A stretch of DNA of 52,439 nucleotides from NCBI GenBank assembly GCA_964608845.1, contig CAZSPP010000018.1, positions 1 through 52,439 of the forward strand, read 5' to 3'. Below are positions 1-8,286 of this stretch, in pieces. Made by a program: the position numbers and the translations under genes. This DNA comes from JAHLMP01 sp964608845 (lineage in GTDB: Archaea > Aenigmatarchaeota > Aenigmatarchaeia > GW2011-AR5 > JAHLMP01). Numbering within the stretch: the stretch's first letter is position 1; each line of letters begins with the position of its first letter. Below the pieces are notes generated by a model, which saw only the letters and a program-made list of their open reading frames with translations, had not been told where the DNA came from and made no database searches.

Positions 1-1
1 T

Positions 2-85
2 GAAAAAAATATTTCTTTAGAAGAAGCTGCTAAAAAATATAAAGAGTTAAGAGAAGCGATAAAAAAATGGGGTAAGTTGAAATAG
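2..85 (+). CDS. C-terminal end of a truncated upstream gene, unknown
   Basis: An open frame enters from the left window edge and ends at TAG. The visible 27 residues are charged and helical (EEAAKKYKELREAIKKWG), like the tail of a soluble protein. Only this fragment is visible, so no function can be given. It is followed by a 44-base gap that holds a good TATA box for the next gene. Confidence 0.5.
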   Translation, partial: EKNISLEEAAKKYKELREAIKKWGKLK

Positions 86-93
86 ATTGTTCT

Positions 94-111
94 AAAACCT
101 TTTTTATATTT
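94..111 (+). promoter_or_regulatory. TATA/BRE promoter for the gene at 130
   Basis: An A-rich BRE-like stretch (AAAACC) is followed by a T/A-rich TATA box (TTTTTTATATT). It lies about 20-30 bases before the ATG at 130, so the transcript is probably leaderless or nearly so. There is no Shine-Dalgarno sequence before that ATG, which fits. Confidence 0.45.
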
Positions 112-129
112 TTGTAAATAAATTTTATT

Positions 130-879
130 ATGTCTTACAAAAATCTTAAAAAAGCTTTAATAGTCCTTTTTCTATTTTTAATCTCCAGCTCTTATTCTTT
201 TCAGGTTCCAAAGGATCAAGAAAACATAAAAATAATTTTGAAAGAAAATTCTACAACAAAATATTTACTATTTTTAATAAATAATGAAGGAGAAACAAGA
301 AGTATTGAAATAAGTTGTATTGGAGATTGTGACATAATAAATCTTTCATGGACAAAGAAAGAGATACCACAATATTATTATGCATTTCTTCCTATTGAGA
401 TAAATGTTCCTCAAGGACTTTCAACATATTATATCGAGCTATTTGGTAATGGAAAAAAGCTAAATAGTATAACAATAGAAACCACAAAGGATCAAAAAGA
501 AATAATGAAATTGTATTCTATAGCTGAAAAAAGCGAAGAAGTAAAAGAAATAGAAAAAAGAATAATAAATATTATAAATGAAAATACAGAAGAATTGAAA
601 AGGAAAATTAACGAAAGCGCTAGCAAAACAAAAGAGGAATTTCAAAAAGAGTTTTCTGAAAAAATAGAAGAAATGAAAGAAAAAATAAAAACAGAAATAG
701 GAACAGGTTATGCAATTTTAAATACATCAGAAAAAGCTATTTTGTTTCTCTTTGGTTTATTTTCCGGATTAATTATTATGTATATTTTTAATGAACTTAT
801 AAAAAAGGAGAAAAAAGAAAAATATTTATATACTGCACTACAAGCAAAGCAATCAGAAAACCAAAGCATAAAAAGATAA
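130..879 (+). CDS. Secreted, membrane-anchored coiled-coil protein
   Basis: The 249-residue product starts with a basic N-terminus and a hydrophobic signal segment (residues about 8-24, ending SSSYSF). A beta-rich extracellular part of about 100 residues follows, with a Cys pair near residue 63-67. Residues about 130-190 are a Lys/Glu-rich coiled coil. A transmembrane helix lies near residues 203-222, followed by a short basic cytoplasmic tail. This resembles the exported anchored proteins at 42.4-44 kb in architecture, though not obviously in sequence. No family is recognised. The ATG follows a TATA box at leaderless distance, which supports the start. Confidence 0.7.
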   Translation: MSYKNLKKALIVLFLFLISSSYSFQVPKDQENIKIILKENSTTKYLLFLINNEGETRSIEISCIGDCDIINLSWTKKEIPQYYYAFLPIEINVPQGLSTYYIELFGNGKKLNSITIETTKDQKEIMKLYSIAEKSEEVKEIEKRIINIINENTEELKRKINESASKTKEEFQKEFSEKIEEMKEKIKTEIGTGYAILNTSEKAILFLFGLFSGLIIMYIFNELIKKEKKEKYLYTALQAKQSENQSIKR

Positions 880-905
880 AAAATATAAAAATATAAGGTG
901 AAAAA

Positions 906-1205
906 ATGGAGAATCAGAAAAAAGAAATTCTTATTGATGCATTCACAAGAGAAGCTGTGTTACTAATTGCAGAAAAATTTAAGAAGCAAGAAGAAAACAT
1001 AAGAAGTCTTTCAGAAAAGATAGATGCCTTGGAAAAGAGAATAACTGAAATATATTCTTCTGGAAAGGTTTATTCCCAACCAATAGATTCATTATTAATA
1101 GAAAGAATAAAAAACCTTGAAGAAAAGGTAAATAGAATAGAAATTTTATTAAATTCTGTAAGAGTTCCTTCGATTGACAAAGAAATATTAGAAAAGCTGA
1201 AGTAA
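906..1205 (+). CDS. Short coiled-coil protein, unknown
   Basis: The 99-residue product is almost entirely predicted coiled coil, with heptad-like Leu/Ile spacing (residues about 25-50 and 65-90). It has no signal peptide or membrane segment. The ATG has a clear ribosome binding site (AAGGTG, 5 bases upstream). The gene follows the preceding one by 26 bases on the same strand, so the two are probably co-transcribed. A cytoplasmic partner of the coiled-coil membrane protein is conceivable, but nothing in the sequence proves it. Confidence 0.6.
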   Translation: MENQKKEILIDAFTREAVLLIAEKFKKQEENIRSLSEKIDALEKRITEIYSSGKVYSQPIDSLLIERIKNLEEKVNRIEILLNSVRVPSIDKEILEKLK

Positions 1206-1208
1206 TTA

Positions 1209-1616
1209 TTATTCTTTAATTACCTTTCCTCCTACACTTTCTATCTTATTTTTAGCTATCTCAGAAAATTCCTTGACCTTTATTATAAAAGGCTTTGTTA
1301 CCTTTCCTTTTCCTAATAGCTTCTCATATCCTAGCTCAGATAGATCAATTTCATTTTTTTCTAGGTTAATTTTTTTCAAAACCTTTTCCAATTCGCCAAC
1401 ATTTATTGTTTTTGCCTCTTTTCTTTTAATGGGAGTAAAGCCGTGTTTTCCAAAATGATCTGGTTCGTATTTTACTATATATGTCCATTTATGCTTATGA
1501 GAGCCAGCATATCCTTTTCCTCCTTTGCTTCCTTTTCCTCTATGTTTTTTCTTAGAGCCATAACCACAAGTTTTACTTCCTCTCATTTTTCTTATCTTTC
1601 TATTTTTTGTTGCCAT
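1209..1616 (-). CDS. rpl15: Large ribosomal subunit protein uL15 (L15/L27a)
   Basis: The 135-residue protein is a component of the 50S subunit that threads a basic N-terminal extension into 23S rRNA. The N-terminus shows the hallmark Gly/Lys-rich segment (GSKTCGYGSKKKHRGKGSKG), typical of archaeal and eukaryotic L15/L27a. The C-terminal half is the globular L18e/L15 fold, ending in a Lys-rich motif. It lies 34 bases after the aspartyl-tRNA synthetase gene on the same strand, so co-transcription is likely. It is detached from the usual large ribosomal protein operon, at least within this window. Confidence 0.95.
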   Translation of the reverse strand: MATKNRKIRKMRGSKTCGYGSKKKHRGKGSKGGKGYAGSHKHKWTYIVKYEPDHFGKHGFTPIKRKEAKTINVGELEKVLKKINLEKNEIDLSELGYEKLLGKGKVTKPFIIKVKEFSEIAKNKIESVGGKVIKE

Positions 1617-1650
1617 AAGATTTTAATCACCACGCTAAATTTTTAATCCT

Positions 1651-2934
1651 TTAAGGATTTAACCTTTCTGGATCTCTTGGTAATAATGTAGCTTCTCTAA
1701 CATTTTTTAATCCAAGGATTTGCATAGTTAATCTTTCTATTCCTATTGCAAACCCTCCATGGGGAGGCATTCCATATTTCCAAAATCTTAAATGATCATA
1801 ATCCTCTGGTTTTAATCCTTTTAACACAATATTCTTTACCCTTTCTTCATATCTATGCTCTCTTAATCCTCCAGAACTTAATTCCAAACCATTAAAAAGC
1901 ATATCAAAAGAATATGTTAAATCTTCTCCTTTTCTCATCAAATAAAAAGGCTTTTTAGCAAAAGGAAACTCTGTAATAAAAACTAAGCTAGAATCAAAAT
2001 TCTCTTTACAATATTCACATATCTTTTTTTCACCTTCGGGAGTAAGATCATATTTATCAATCTTTATCTCTAATTCTGAAAGTATTTTATTAGCTTCTTG
2101 AAAACTTAATCTTGGAATTTTTTTAGGAATTTTTAGTTCAACATTATACATTTCCAATATTTCTCTACACCTTTCGTTTAATTTTTCAAATGTATATTTA
2201 ATCAATCTTTCTCCCATATCTAATATTTCTTCTAAACTATCACAAACCATTTCTATATCAAACGATGCATATTCACAAAGATGTCTTGGGGTGTGATGAG
2301 GCTCTGCTCTATAAACAAAGCCAATATCATAAACCCTATCAATTCCAGAAACAAGAATAGCCTCTTTATATAGTTGTGGAGATTGAGCGAGATAAGCCTT
2401 TTTATCAAAATAATTTACAGAAAAATAATCTGCTCCTCCTTCTGTTGCTGCATCTGTTAATCTTGAGGCAAATATTCTTACAAAATTATTTTCATGCATA
2501 AACTCTGTAAAAGCTCTTACTATTTCACTCTGCAAAATAAATATACTCATATTTTTCAAATTCTTCATATCAATAAATCTCCAATCAATCCTTTTTTCAA
2601 GTAATGATTCTATCTTTCCAGAAATATCTAAAGGTAAAGGTTTTGCTGCTTCATTTAAAATTTCAATATTTATAGGCAAAATCTCAAATCCATTTCTTGC
2701 TTCTTTGTTTAATGATACTTTACCTTCAACAGAAACAAATGATTCATTAGATAATTTTCTTATTATAGAGCATAGCTTTTCGTCTTTTGATGTTACTTGA
2801 ACTTTTCCATACCTGTCTCTAATAATTAAAAAGGTTACCTTCCCTATATCTCTAACCGTTTCTACAAATCCTGCAACCTTTACAATCTCTTCATTTTTCT
2901 TGGGGATTTGAAAGCTATAATGTGTTCTTATCAT
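1651..2934 (-). CDS. aspS: Aspartyl-tRNA synthetase, archaeal type
   Basis: This class IIb synthetase charges tRNA(Asp). The N-terminal OB-fold anticodon domain covers residues about 1-105 (RTHYSFQI...VAGFVETVRDIGK). The catalytic domain follows, with motif 2 (FVYRAEPHHTPRHLCEY) and motif 3 (GGFAIGIERLTMQ). At about 427 residues it has the usual archaeal length. I chose the ATG at 2934 (MIRTHYS) over the GTG three codons upstream, because the family begins M-x-R-T-H-Y. Archaeal enzymes of this type can be non-discriminating and also make Asp-tRNA(Asn) for amidation. That cannot be settled without knowing whether AsnRS and GatCAB are present. Confidence 0.95.
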   Translation of the reverse strand: MIRTHYSFQIPKKNEEIVKVAGFVETVRDIGKVTFLIIRDRYGKVQVTSKDEKLCSIIRKLSNESFVSVEGKVSLNKEARNGFEILPINIEILNEAAKPLPLDISGKIESLLEKRIDWRFIDMKNLKNMSIFILQSEIVRAFTEFMHENNFVRIFASRLTDAATEGGADYFSVNYFDKKAYLAQSPQLYKEAILVSGIDRVYDIGFVYRAEPHHTPRHLCEYASFDIEMVCDSLEEILDMGERLIKYTFEKLNERCREILEMYNVELKIPKKIPRLSFQEANKILSELEIKIDKYDLTPEGEKKICEYCKENFDSSLVFITEFPFAKKPFYLMRKGEDLTYSFDMLFNGLELSSGGLREHRYEERVKNIVLKGLKPEDYDHLRFWKYGMPPHGGFAIGIERLTMQILGLKNVREATLLPRDPERLNP

Positions 2935-3029
2935 CTCAACCACAATAACAATTTTTAAAGAAATTTTTTAAGTTATTTGGTAGGCTAAGTAATGAATATT
3001 TTATAAATAAAAAGAGATAAATCTTTATT

Positions 3030-3899
3030 ATGCTGAAAAAACTTATAATAAAGCTTTCTGATTTTGGTTTAAAAAGATTCCCAAGCTATTTCAAGCCACT
3101 TGAAGAAATTATAAGATTAGCTAATATAGGAATATTATTTGAGGTTTATGTCGGATTGATGATTTTTGTTTCTCTTCTTGGTTTTCTTATTACCTTTATT
3201 TCTATTTTTATTGGCTCTATAATAATTTTAAAACTGCCTATTATCTTTTCTCTTATAGGCTCTTTAATATTTGGTCTTAGTATAGCTTTTATTGTCCTTA
3301 CTATATTTCATTCATATCCTTATAGGGTATTATCAACCAGAAAATCATCTATAGAAGCAAATCTTCCTTTTGCTATAAATCATATGGCAGCAATTGCAGC
3401 TAGTGGGATACCTCCATTAACAATGTTTCGTCTTGTAGCGGAAGTGGAAGAATATGGAAAATTGGCAGATGAAGTGAGGCTAATATTAAGAAATGCTACT
3501 GCTTTTGGTATGGATTTTATAACAGCAGTAAAACAAGTTGCTGAAAGAACGCCTTCTGAGCAATTTAGGGAATTTTTGTATTCTTTTATCTCAACAATAG
3601 AATCTGGTGGAGATTTAAAAAGATTTTTAGAAGGGGCTTCAAGAGAAGCTATAATGGATTATAGGTTAAAAAGAGAAAGATATGTTCAACTTCTTTCTAC
3701 ATATGCAGATTTTTATACAGCACTTTTAATAGCTGCTCCATTATTTTTTGTTTCTATTTTGTCAATAGTTTCTATGCTTGGTGGAACTTTAATGGGTTTG
3801 CCGGCATCTCTTTTAATTCAGGCTGGAATTTATATATTCCTACCCCTTTTAAATTTTGTATTTATACTATTTTTACATCTTACTCAGCCTTCAGTATAA
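3030..3899 (+). CDS. Type II/IV secretion-pilus platform protein, TadC/FlaJ N-half-like
   Basis: The 289-residue integral membrane protein carries a T2SSF (GspF) domain. Two N-terminal transmembrane segments cover residues about 40-95. The cytoplasmic helical domain holds the typical Ala-Ser-Gly turn (MAAIAASGIPPLTMF), and two C-terminal membrane segments lie near residues 230-285. Such proteins form the inner-membrane platform for archaeal pili or archaella and work with a GspE-type ATPase. The next gene, 9 bases downstream, carries a second T2SSF domain, so the two genes correspond to the halves of a fused FlaJ. No ATPase lies beside them. Pilin-like proteins at 50.7-51.8 kb might be clients. 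Confidence 0.85.
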   Translation: MLKKLIIKLSDFGLKRFPSYFKPLEEIIRLANIGILFEVYVGLMIFVSLLGFLITFISIFIGSIIILKLPIIFSLIGSLIFGLSIAFIVLTIFHSYPYRVLSTRKSSIEANLPFAINHMAAIAASGIPPLTMFRLVAEVEEYGKLADEVRLILRNATAFGMDFITAVKQVAERTPSEQFREFLYSFISTIESGGDLKRFLEGASREAIMDYRLKRERYVQLLSTYADFYTALLIAAPLFFVSILSIVSMLGGTLMGLPASLLIQAGIYIFLPLLNFVFILFLHLTQPSV

Positions 3900-3908
3900 G
3901 GTGATATC

Positions 3909-4703
3909 TTGAAAATAGAAAGGGATAATTTGATATATGGAGCATGCATAATTGCAGCATTCTTTTTAGTTTACATTAACATTTCTTATTTTTTAAACAA
4001 TCAGCAATTATTTGGACTCTTAAATGTTGTTGCACTTCTTACAGGTTTTGGCATACCTTTTTCCATCAAATATCAAAAAACAAAAACTATGAATGAAATA
4101 GAAAGAAGATTTCCAATATTTCTAAATGATATAACAAACAATATAAAAACAGGGATGAGCCTTCCTCAGGCAATAAGAGCTGTAAAAGATAATAATTATG
4201 GGCCATTATCAAAATATGTAAAAGATATCTATGCAAAGCTTGATTGGGGAATAGATTTTGAGACTGTATTACTAGATTTTGCAGAAAAGGTTAAAAGCAA
4301 AACTATAAAGAGATCAGTAATGGCAATTATAGAAACTCATAGATCAGGAGGAAAGATAGGCGATGCACTAACAGCTGTTGCAGAATCTCAACAACTAATA
4401 GAAAATATAAAAAAGGAGAGAAGAACCGCAATCTATGGTCAAATGATAAACGGATATGTAATATTCTTAGTTTTTTTGGGTGTGATATTTGCGTTATCTA
4501 AATTCTTATTACCTATGCTTGGTGGATTGCCAGAAGCTGAAATACAAGAAACCTTTGTAACAATTTTCAGAAATATGGTAATAATTCAGGCTATATTTAG
4601 TGGATTAGCAATAGGAAAAATGTCTGAAGGTAGTATATTCGCTGGATTTAAGCATTCTTTAATTCTTTTAATATTAGGATACAGTATATTTACAATAATT
4701 TAA
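3909..4703 (+). CDS. Type II/IV secretion-pilus platform protein, TadB/FlaJ C-half-like
   Basis: The 264-residue membrane protein is the partner of the preceding T2SSF protein. It has two N-terminal membrane segments, a cytoplasmic GspF-like helical domain (residues about 60-165, with FLNDITNNIKTGMSLPQAI and IETHRSGGKIGDALTAVAE) and two or three C-terminal membrane segments. The start is TTG, preceded by a GGTGA ribosome binding site that overlaps the end of the upstream intergenic gap, so translation is probably coupled. The pair most likely assembles as a heteromeric platform for a type IV pilus-like system. Confidence 0.85.
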   Translation: MKIERDNLIYGACIIAAFFLVYINISYFLNNQQLFGLLNVVALLTGFGIPFSIKYQKTKTMNEIERRFPIFLNDITNNIKTGMSLPQAIRAVKDNNYGPLSKYVKDIYAKLDWGIDFETVLLDFAEKVKSKTIKRSVMAIIETHRSGGKIGDALTAVAESQQLIENIKKERRTAIYGQMINGYVIFLVFLGVIFALSKFLLPMLGGLPEAEIQETFVTIFRNMVIIQAIFSGLAIGKMSEGSIFAGFKHSLILLILGYSIFTII

Positions 4704-4719
4704 TTTTTTATTCAAAAAA

Positions 4720-7700
4720 TCATTTTTCCTTTTTCTTTAATTTTTCAAAATCAAAAACTAGATTGACAAACCCGGTACCAACAGGTACAACATTTCCTAT
4801 CATCACATTTTCTACCACACCTTTTAATTCATCCTTTAATCCATAAAATCCTGCCGAAGATAGATGTTTCTTAGTTTCCTCGAAATTGGCTCTTGCCAAA
4901 ACACTTGACTTTAGCCCAGCAACACCATATCTTCCAATCGGTTCGGGGGTTCCGCTAAATGTCATTGTATCTGCAACAAGTAGTATATGCCTAATATCAA
5001 CATCAAGACCTTGTTCATCTAATGTATTTTTAACCTCTCTTATAATAGCATTTCTTGCAGCCTCTATACCAAATATTTCATAAATTTCATAGATATCATC
5101 TGTTGTCGTTCTTTTTTCATCTATATAATCAGAAAATTTTTCAAATACTTCTTTTAAATTTGAACCTTCTGTTTCTATTATCCATTCGTCACCAGACTTT
5201 ACTACAACAGCTCTTTTTACTCCTTCTATTCCTCCGATCTTTGTATTTAATATTTTGTTTTTTATCTTTCTTAGAACCTTTATGTCTGCGTTGCTTATTT
5301 TTATAAATAGTTTGTTTTCTCTTCTTGAAACATCTCCGTATTTTGATAATAATGATTTTACTTTCTCTGCTTGATTAACACTTTCAAACTCTAAACCTAT
5401 TTCTCCATTGAAAAGATCTATCTCTATACTCTTCGCTATATCATCCACTCTTCTTTCTTCTATTTCCTTTGCTAATTTTGTTGCAAGATGTTCATTTTTT
5501 CCATCCTTCAAATAAATTGTCATTGATTTTTCAAATGATTTTCTTAAATCAAAGTTTTCTATTAATCTTGGCAAACCTTGCACAACTTTTACCAATCTTC
5601 CAACAAGTGATGCTAAGGTATAAGAACGCATAGTCATTTGGGTTGCTGGTTCAGAAATGCTTTGAGCAGCAACTATTCCTATTGCTTCTCCTGGATGATA
5701 TCTTCTTTTTATATATGCTTTCTTCAGCTTTTTTATAAACTCCTCTTTACTATCTTTAAATATTTTCTCATTATCTTTTAACATCTTTTCAAAGTTATTC
5801 ATTATTTTTATAGGAATATCTTTATCATCTATCTCTATTTTATCTGCCTCATCATCTGATTCATAAATACATAACTCTGGTGGTAATTCCCCTCCTTCTG
5901 TTTTTGAAGGATCTAGACCATCCTCTCCTGCTAAGAATTGTATAATCATACCATTAGAATCTCTCACAGTTAAATCCTCTTCAACATAAAGGTCTTGCAA
6001 TGCATTTACCAACCTTCTTTCCATATAACCGCTATGCCTTGTTTGTAAAGATTTATCCATTAAGTTTTCTCTTGAAGATGCTGCATCAAAGAAAAATTCT
6101 ATAGGATCCAAACCTTTTTTATAGTTTCCAAAAATGAAACCATATTCCTTCATATCAATTTTACCTTTTTTAAAGTGGCTTGTTATTCTTTTTGTATATC
6201 CTCTATCAATCAACTTACCTTCTATAGCCTTTTGACCAATTATTCCAGAGATTTGAGTAATTGTAACATAACTTCCTCTTGCACCACATTTAGCCATAGA
6301 AACAACATTATTTTCTTTCATTTCTGCTCTTATTATTTGATTTATAGAGTTTACTATTTCACTTCCTATAGAAAGAATTGTGTCACTGTCTTTTGTTTTC
6401 ATGTTATTGAATTCTTTAAGTTTTTCATCTGAAATATTTTTGATCTTCTTGTTAGCAGTTTCAGGAATATCAGAATCACTTAATGAAATAGAAAATCCTT
6501 TCATCATTAAATATTCTAAACCCAATTTTGTAACCGCATCAATAAATTTTCTAGCTTCTTCGTCTCCATATAACAAGGCAATTCTTCCTAAAAGCTTACC
6601 TTTTTGCTCTCCTATAGCATTTTCATCAATCACTCCTTTTAAAAGCTTTCCATCCTTTATAACAACAATCTCATCCTCTGTTCCTACTCCTGCAGAAGAT
6701 TTAAACTCAATATTTAAACCTTTTGGTAAAAAGAATGAAAATAGTTCTTTACCAGACATTGGTCTTATATCATCTTTTTTAATCTTTTCTAAAGCTTCTG
6801 GACCAAGAGATGCTAAAAGCAATCTCAAAACCTCTTTTTCATTTAACATCTTTTCTTTTGTTAAAAGATAACAACCAGAAATATGATCATGTTTTAAAGC
6901 TATTACTGGCTTTCCATATCTTGGAGAGATTATATTCTTTTCAACAAGCATAAGCTCCTCTGCTTCTACTCTAGCTTCTTCTGTTTGCGGTATATGTAGA
7001 TTCATTTCGTCTCCGTCAAAATCAGCATTGTATGGTATAGTTGCTGCTAGGTTTAAAGTGAATGTTCTATATGGTGTTATCCTAATTCTATGAGCCATCA
7101 TTGACATTCTGTGTAAAGAAGGTTGTCTATTAAATATTGCTATATCTCCGTTCAATAAATGTCTTTCAACTATATAACCTTCTGTTATCTCTTTAGCTAT
7201 CTCTTCTTTATTTTCTTCTGTTATCTTTTTTCTTAATCCATCTGGCCTTATCACATAATTTGCTCCAGGATAATTGCTTCCATTTAAAATATATTTTCTC
7301 ATTTCTTCAATATTATCTTTATTAACTATTACTGGAATTGTAAGCTCCTTTGCAACAACGAGAGGTACACCAACCTCATTTAAAGATAACATCGGATCTG
7401 GTGAAATAACACTTCTTGCAGCAAAGTTAACCCTTTTTCCAGTAAGATTTCCTCTGAATCTTCCTTCTTTTTTCTCAAGTCTTTGTACAAGAGTTTTTAG
7501 TGCTCTTCCACTTCTGTGTCTTGCTGGAGGTATTCCTGGTAATTCATTATCTATGTAGGTTGAAACATGATATTGCAAAAGCTCCCATATATCATTTATA
7601 ATAAATTCCGGTGCTCCTAATTCAATATTTTTCTTAAGCCTGTCATTTATTCTTACAATATCAACAAGTTTATGAGTTAAATCATCTTCGCTTTTTCCTC

Positions 7701-8277
7701 CTGTCTCAAATGTTATTGATGGTCTAACTGTTACAGGCGGAATTGGCAATACAGTAAGAACAAGCCATTCTGGCCTTCCTCCCTTTATTTTAAGAGCTTC
7801 CAAATCCTCATCAGGAATCTTTTCTAGTCTTTCTCTTATTTCTTCAGGATTTAACTTCTTTCCACCTTCTATTATAGTTGTCGGTTTTTCAAATATCAAT
7901 TCTTTTTGTTTTTCTCCACAATGTGGACATTTTGATATATTTGCCTTTTCTTTTATTTCTTCTTTTTCTTTAAATAACAATCTTCCACATTTTCTGCATG
8001 TTAATTGAAGCAGTTTATATATTCTTTTTGCATATAAAGGATGGATAACAGGCTTTGCAAGCTCCATATAACCAAAATGACCTAAGCATTGACCTATCCT
8101 TCCATTACATACCCTACATCTCATTCCAGGATCTATAACACCAAGTCTCAAATCTCTTAATCCGTTTTCTACAGGAAAGCCATCTGCATCATAAAGCTCT
8201 GGTTTTGTAATTTCACAGCTAGCCATCTTCTTTATTAAAGTTGGCGATAACAAACCAAACTCTATTCCTTTTATCAT
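4720..8277 (-). CDS. rpoA: DNA-directed RNA polymerase subunit A, unsplit (A'+A'')
   Basis: This is the largest catalytic subunit of RNA polymerase. About 1185 residues cover both halves that most archaea encode separately: the A' part (zinc-binding CRVCNGRIGQCLGHFGY, catalytic NADFDGDEMN at residues 417-423) and the A'' part (GIVAAQSISEPATQM onward, C-terminal TMTFSGTPEPIGRYG). The Mg-binding aspartates are intact. The trigger loop is unusual: the family TFHxAG is replaced by SYTLAS, putting Thr at about residue 887 where His is normally found. I start at ATG 8277. The GTG at 8286 lies within its GGTGA ribosome binding site. It is the last gene of rpoH-rpoB-rpoA. Confidence 0.97.
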   Translation of the reverse strand: MIKGIEFGLLSPTLIKKMASCEITKPELYDADGFPVENGLRDLRLGVIDPGMRCRVCNGRIGQCLGHFGYMELAKPVIHPLYAKRIYKLLQLTCRKCGRLLFKEKEEIKEKANISKCPHCGEKQKELIFEKPTTIIEGGKKLNPEEIRERLEKIPDEDLEALKIKGGRPEWLVLTVLPIPPVTVRPSITFETGGKSEDDLTHKLVDIVRINDRLKKNIELGAPEFIINDIWELLQYHVSTYIDNELPGIPPARHRSGRALKTLVQRLEKKEGRFRGNLTGKRVNFAARSVISPDPMLSLNEVGVPLVVAKELTIPVIVNKDNIEEMRKYILNGSNYPGANYVIRPDGLRKKITEENKEEIAKEITEGYIVERHLLNGDIAIFNRQPSLHRMSMMAHRIRITPYRTFTLNLAATIPYNADFDGDEMNLHIPQTEEARVEAEELMLVEKNIISPRYGKPVIALKHDHISGCYLLTKEKMLNEKEVLRLLLASLGPEALEKIKKDDIRPMSGKELFSFFLPKGLNIEFKSSAGVGTEDEIVVIKDGKLLKGVIDENAIGEQKGKLLGRIALLYGDEEARKFIDAVTKLGLEYLMMKGFSISLSDSDIPETANKKIKNISDEKLKEFNNMKTKDSDTILSIGSEIVNSINQIIRAEMKENNVVSMAKCGARGSYVTITQISGIIGQKAIEGKLIDRGYTKRITSHFKKGKIDMKEYGFIFGNYKKGLDPIEFFFDAASSRENLMDKSLQTRHSGYMERRLVNALQDLYVEEDLTVRDSNGMIIQFLAGEDGLDPSKTEGGELPPELCIYESDDEADKIEIDDKDIPIKIMNNFEKMLKDNEKIFKDSKEEFIKKLKKAYIKRRYHPGEAIGIVAAQSISEPATQMTMRSYTLASLVGRLVKVVQGLPRLIENFDLRKSFEKSMTIYLKDGKNEHLATKLAKEIEERRVDDIAKSIEIDLFNGEIGLEFESVNQAEKVKSLLSKYGDVSRRENKLFIKISNADIKVLRKIKNKILNTKIGGIEGVKRAVVVKSGDEWIIETEGSNLKEVFEKFSDYIDEKRTTTDDIYEIYEIFGIEAARNAIIREVKNTLDEQGLDVDIRHILLVADTMTFSGTPEPIGRYGVAGLKSSVLARANFEETKKHLSSAGFYGLKDELKGVVENVMIGNVVPVGTGFVNLVFDFEKLKKKEK

Positions 8278-8286
8278 TTTTTTCAC

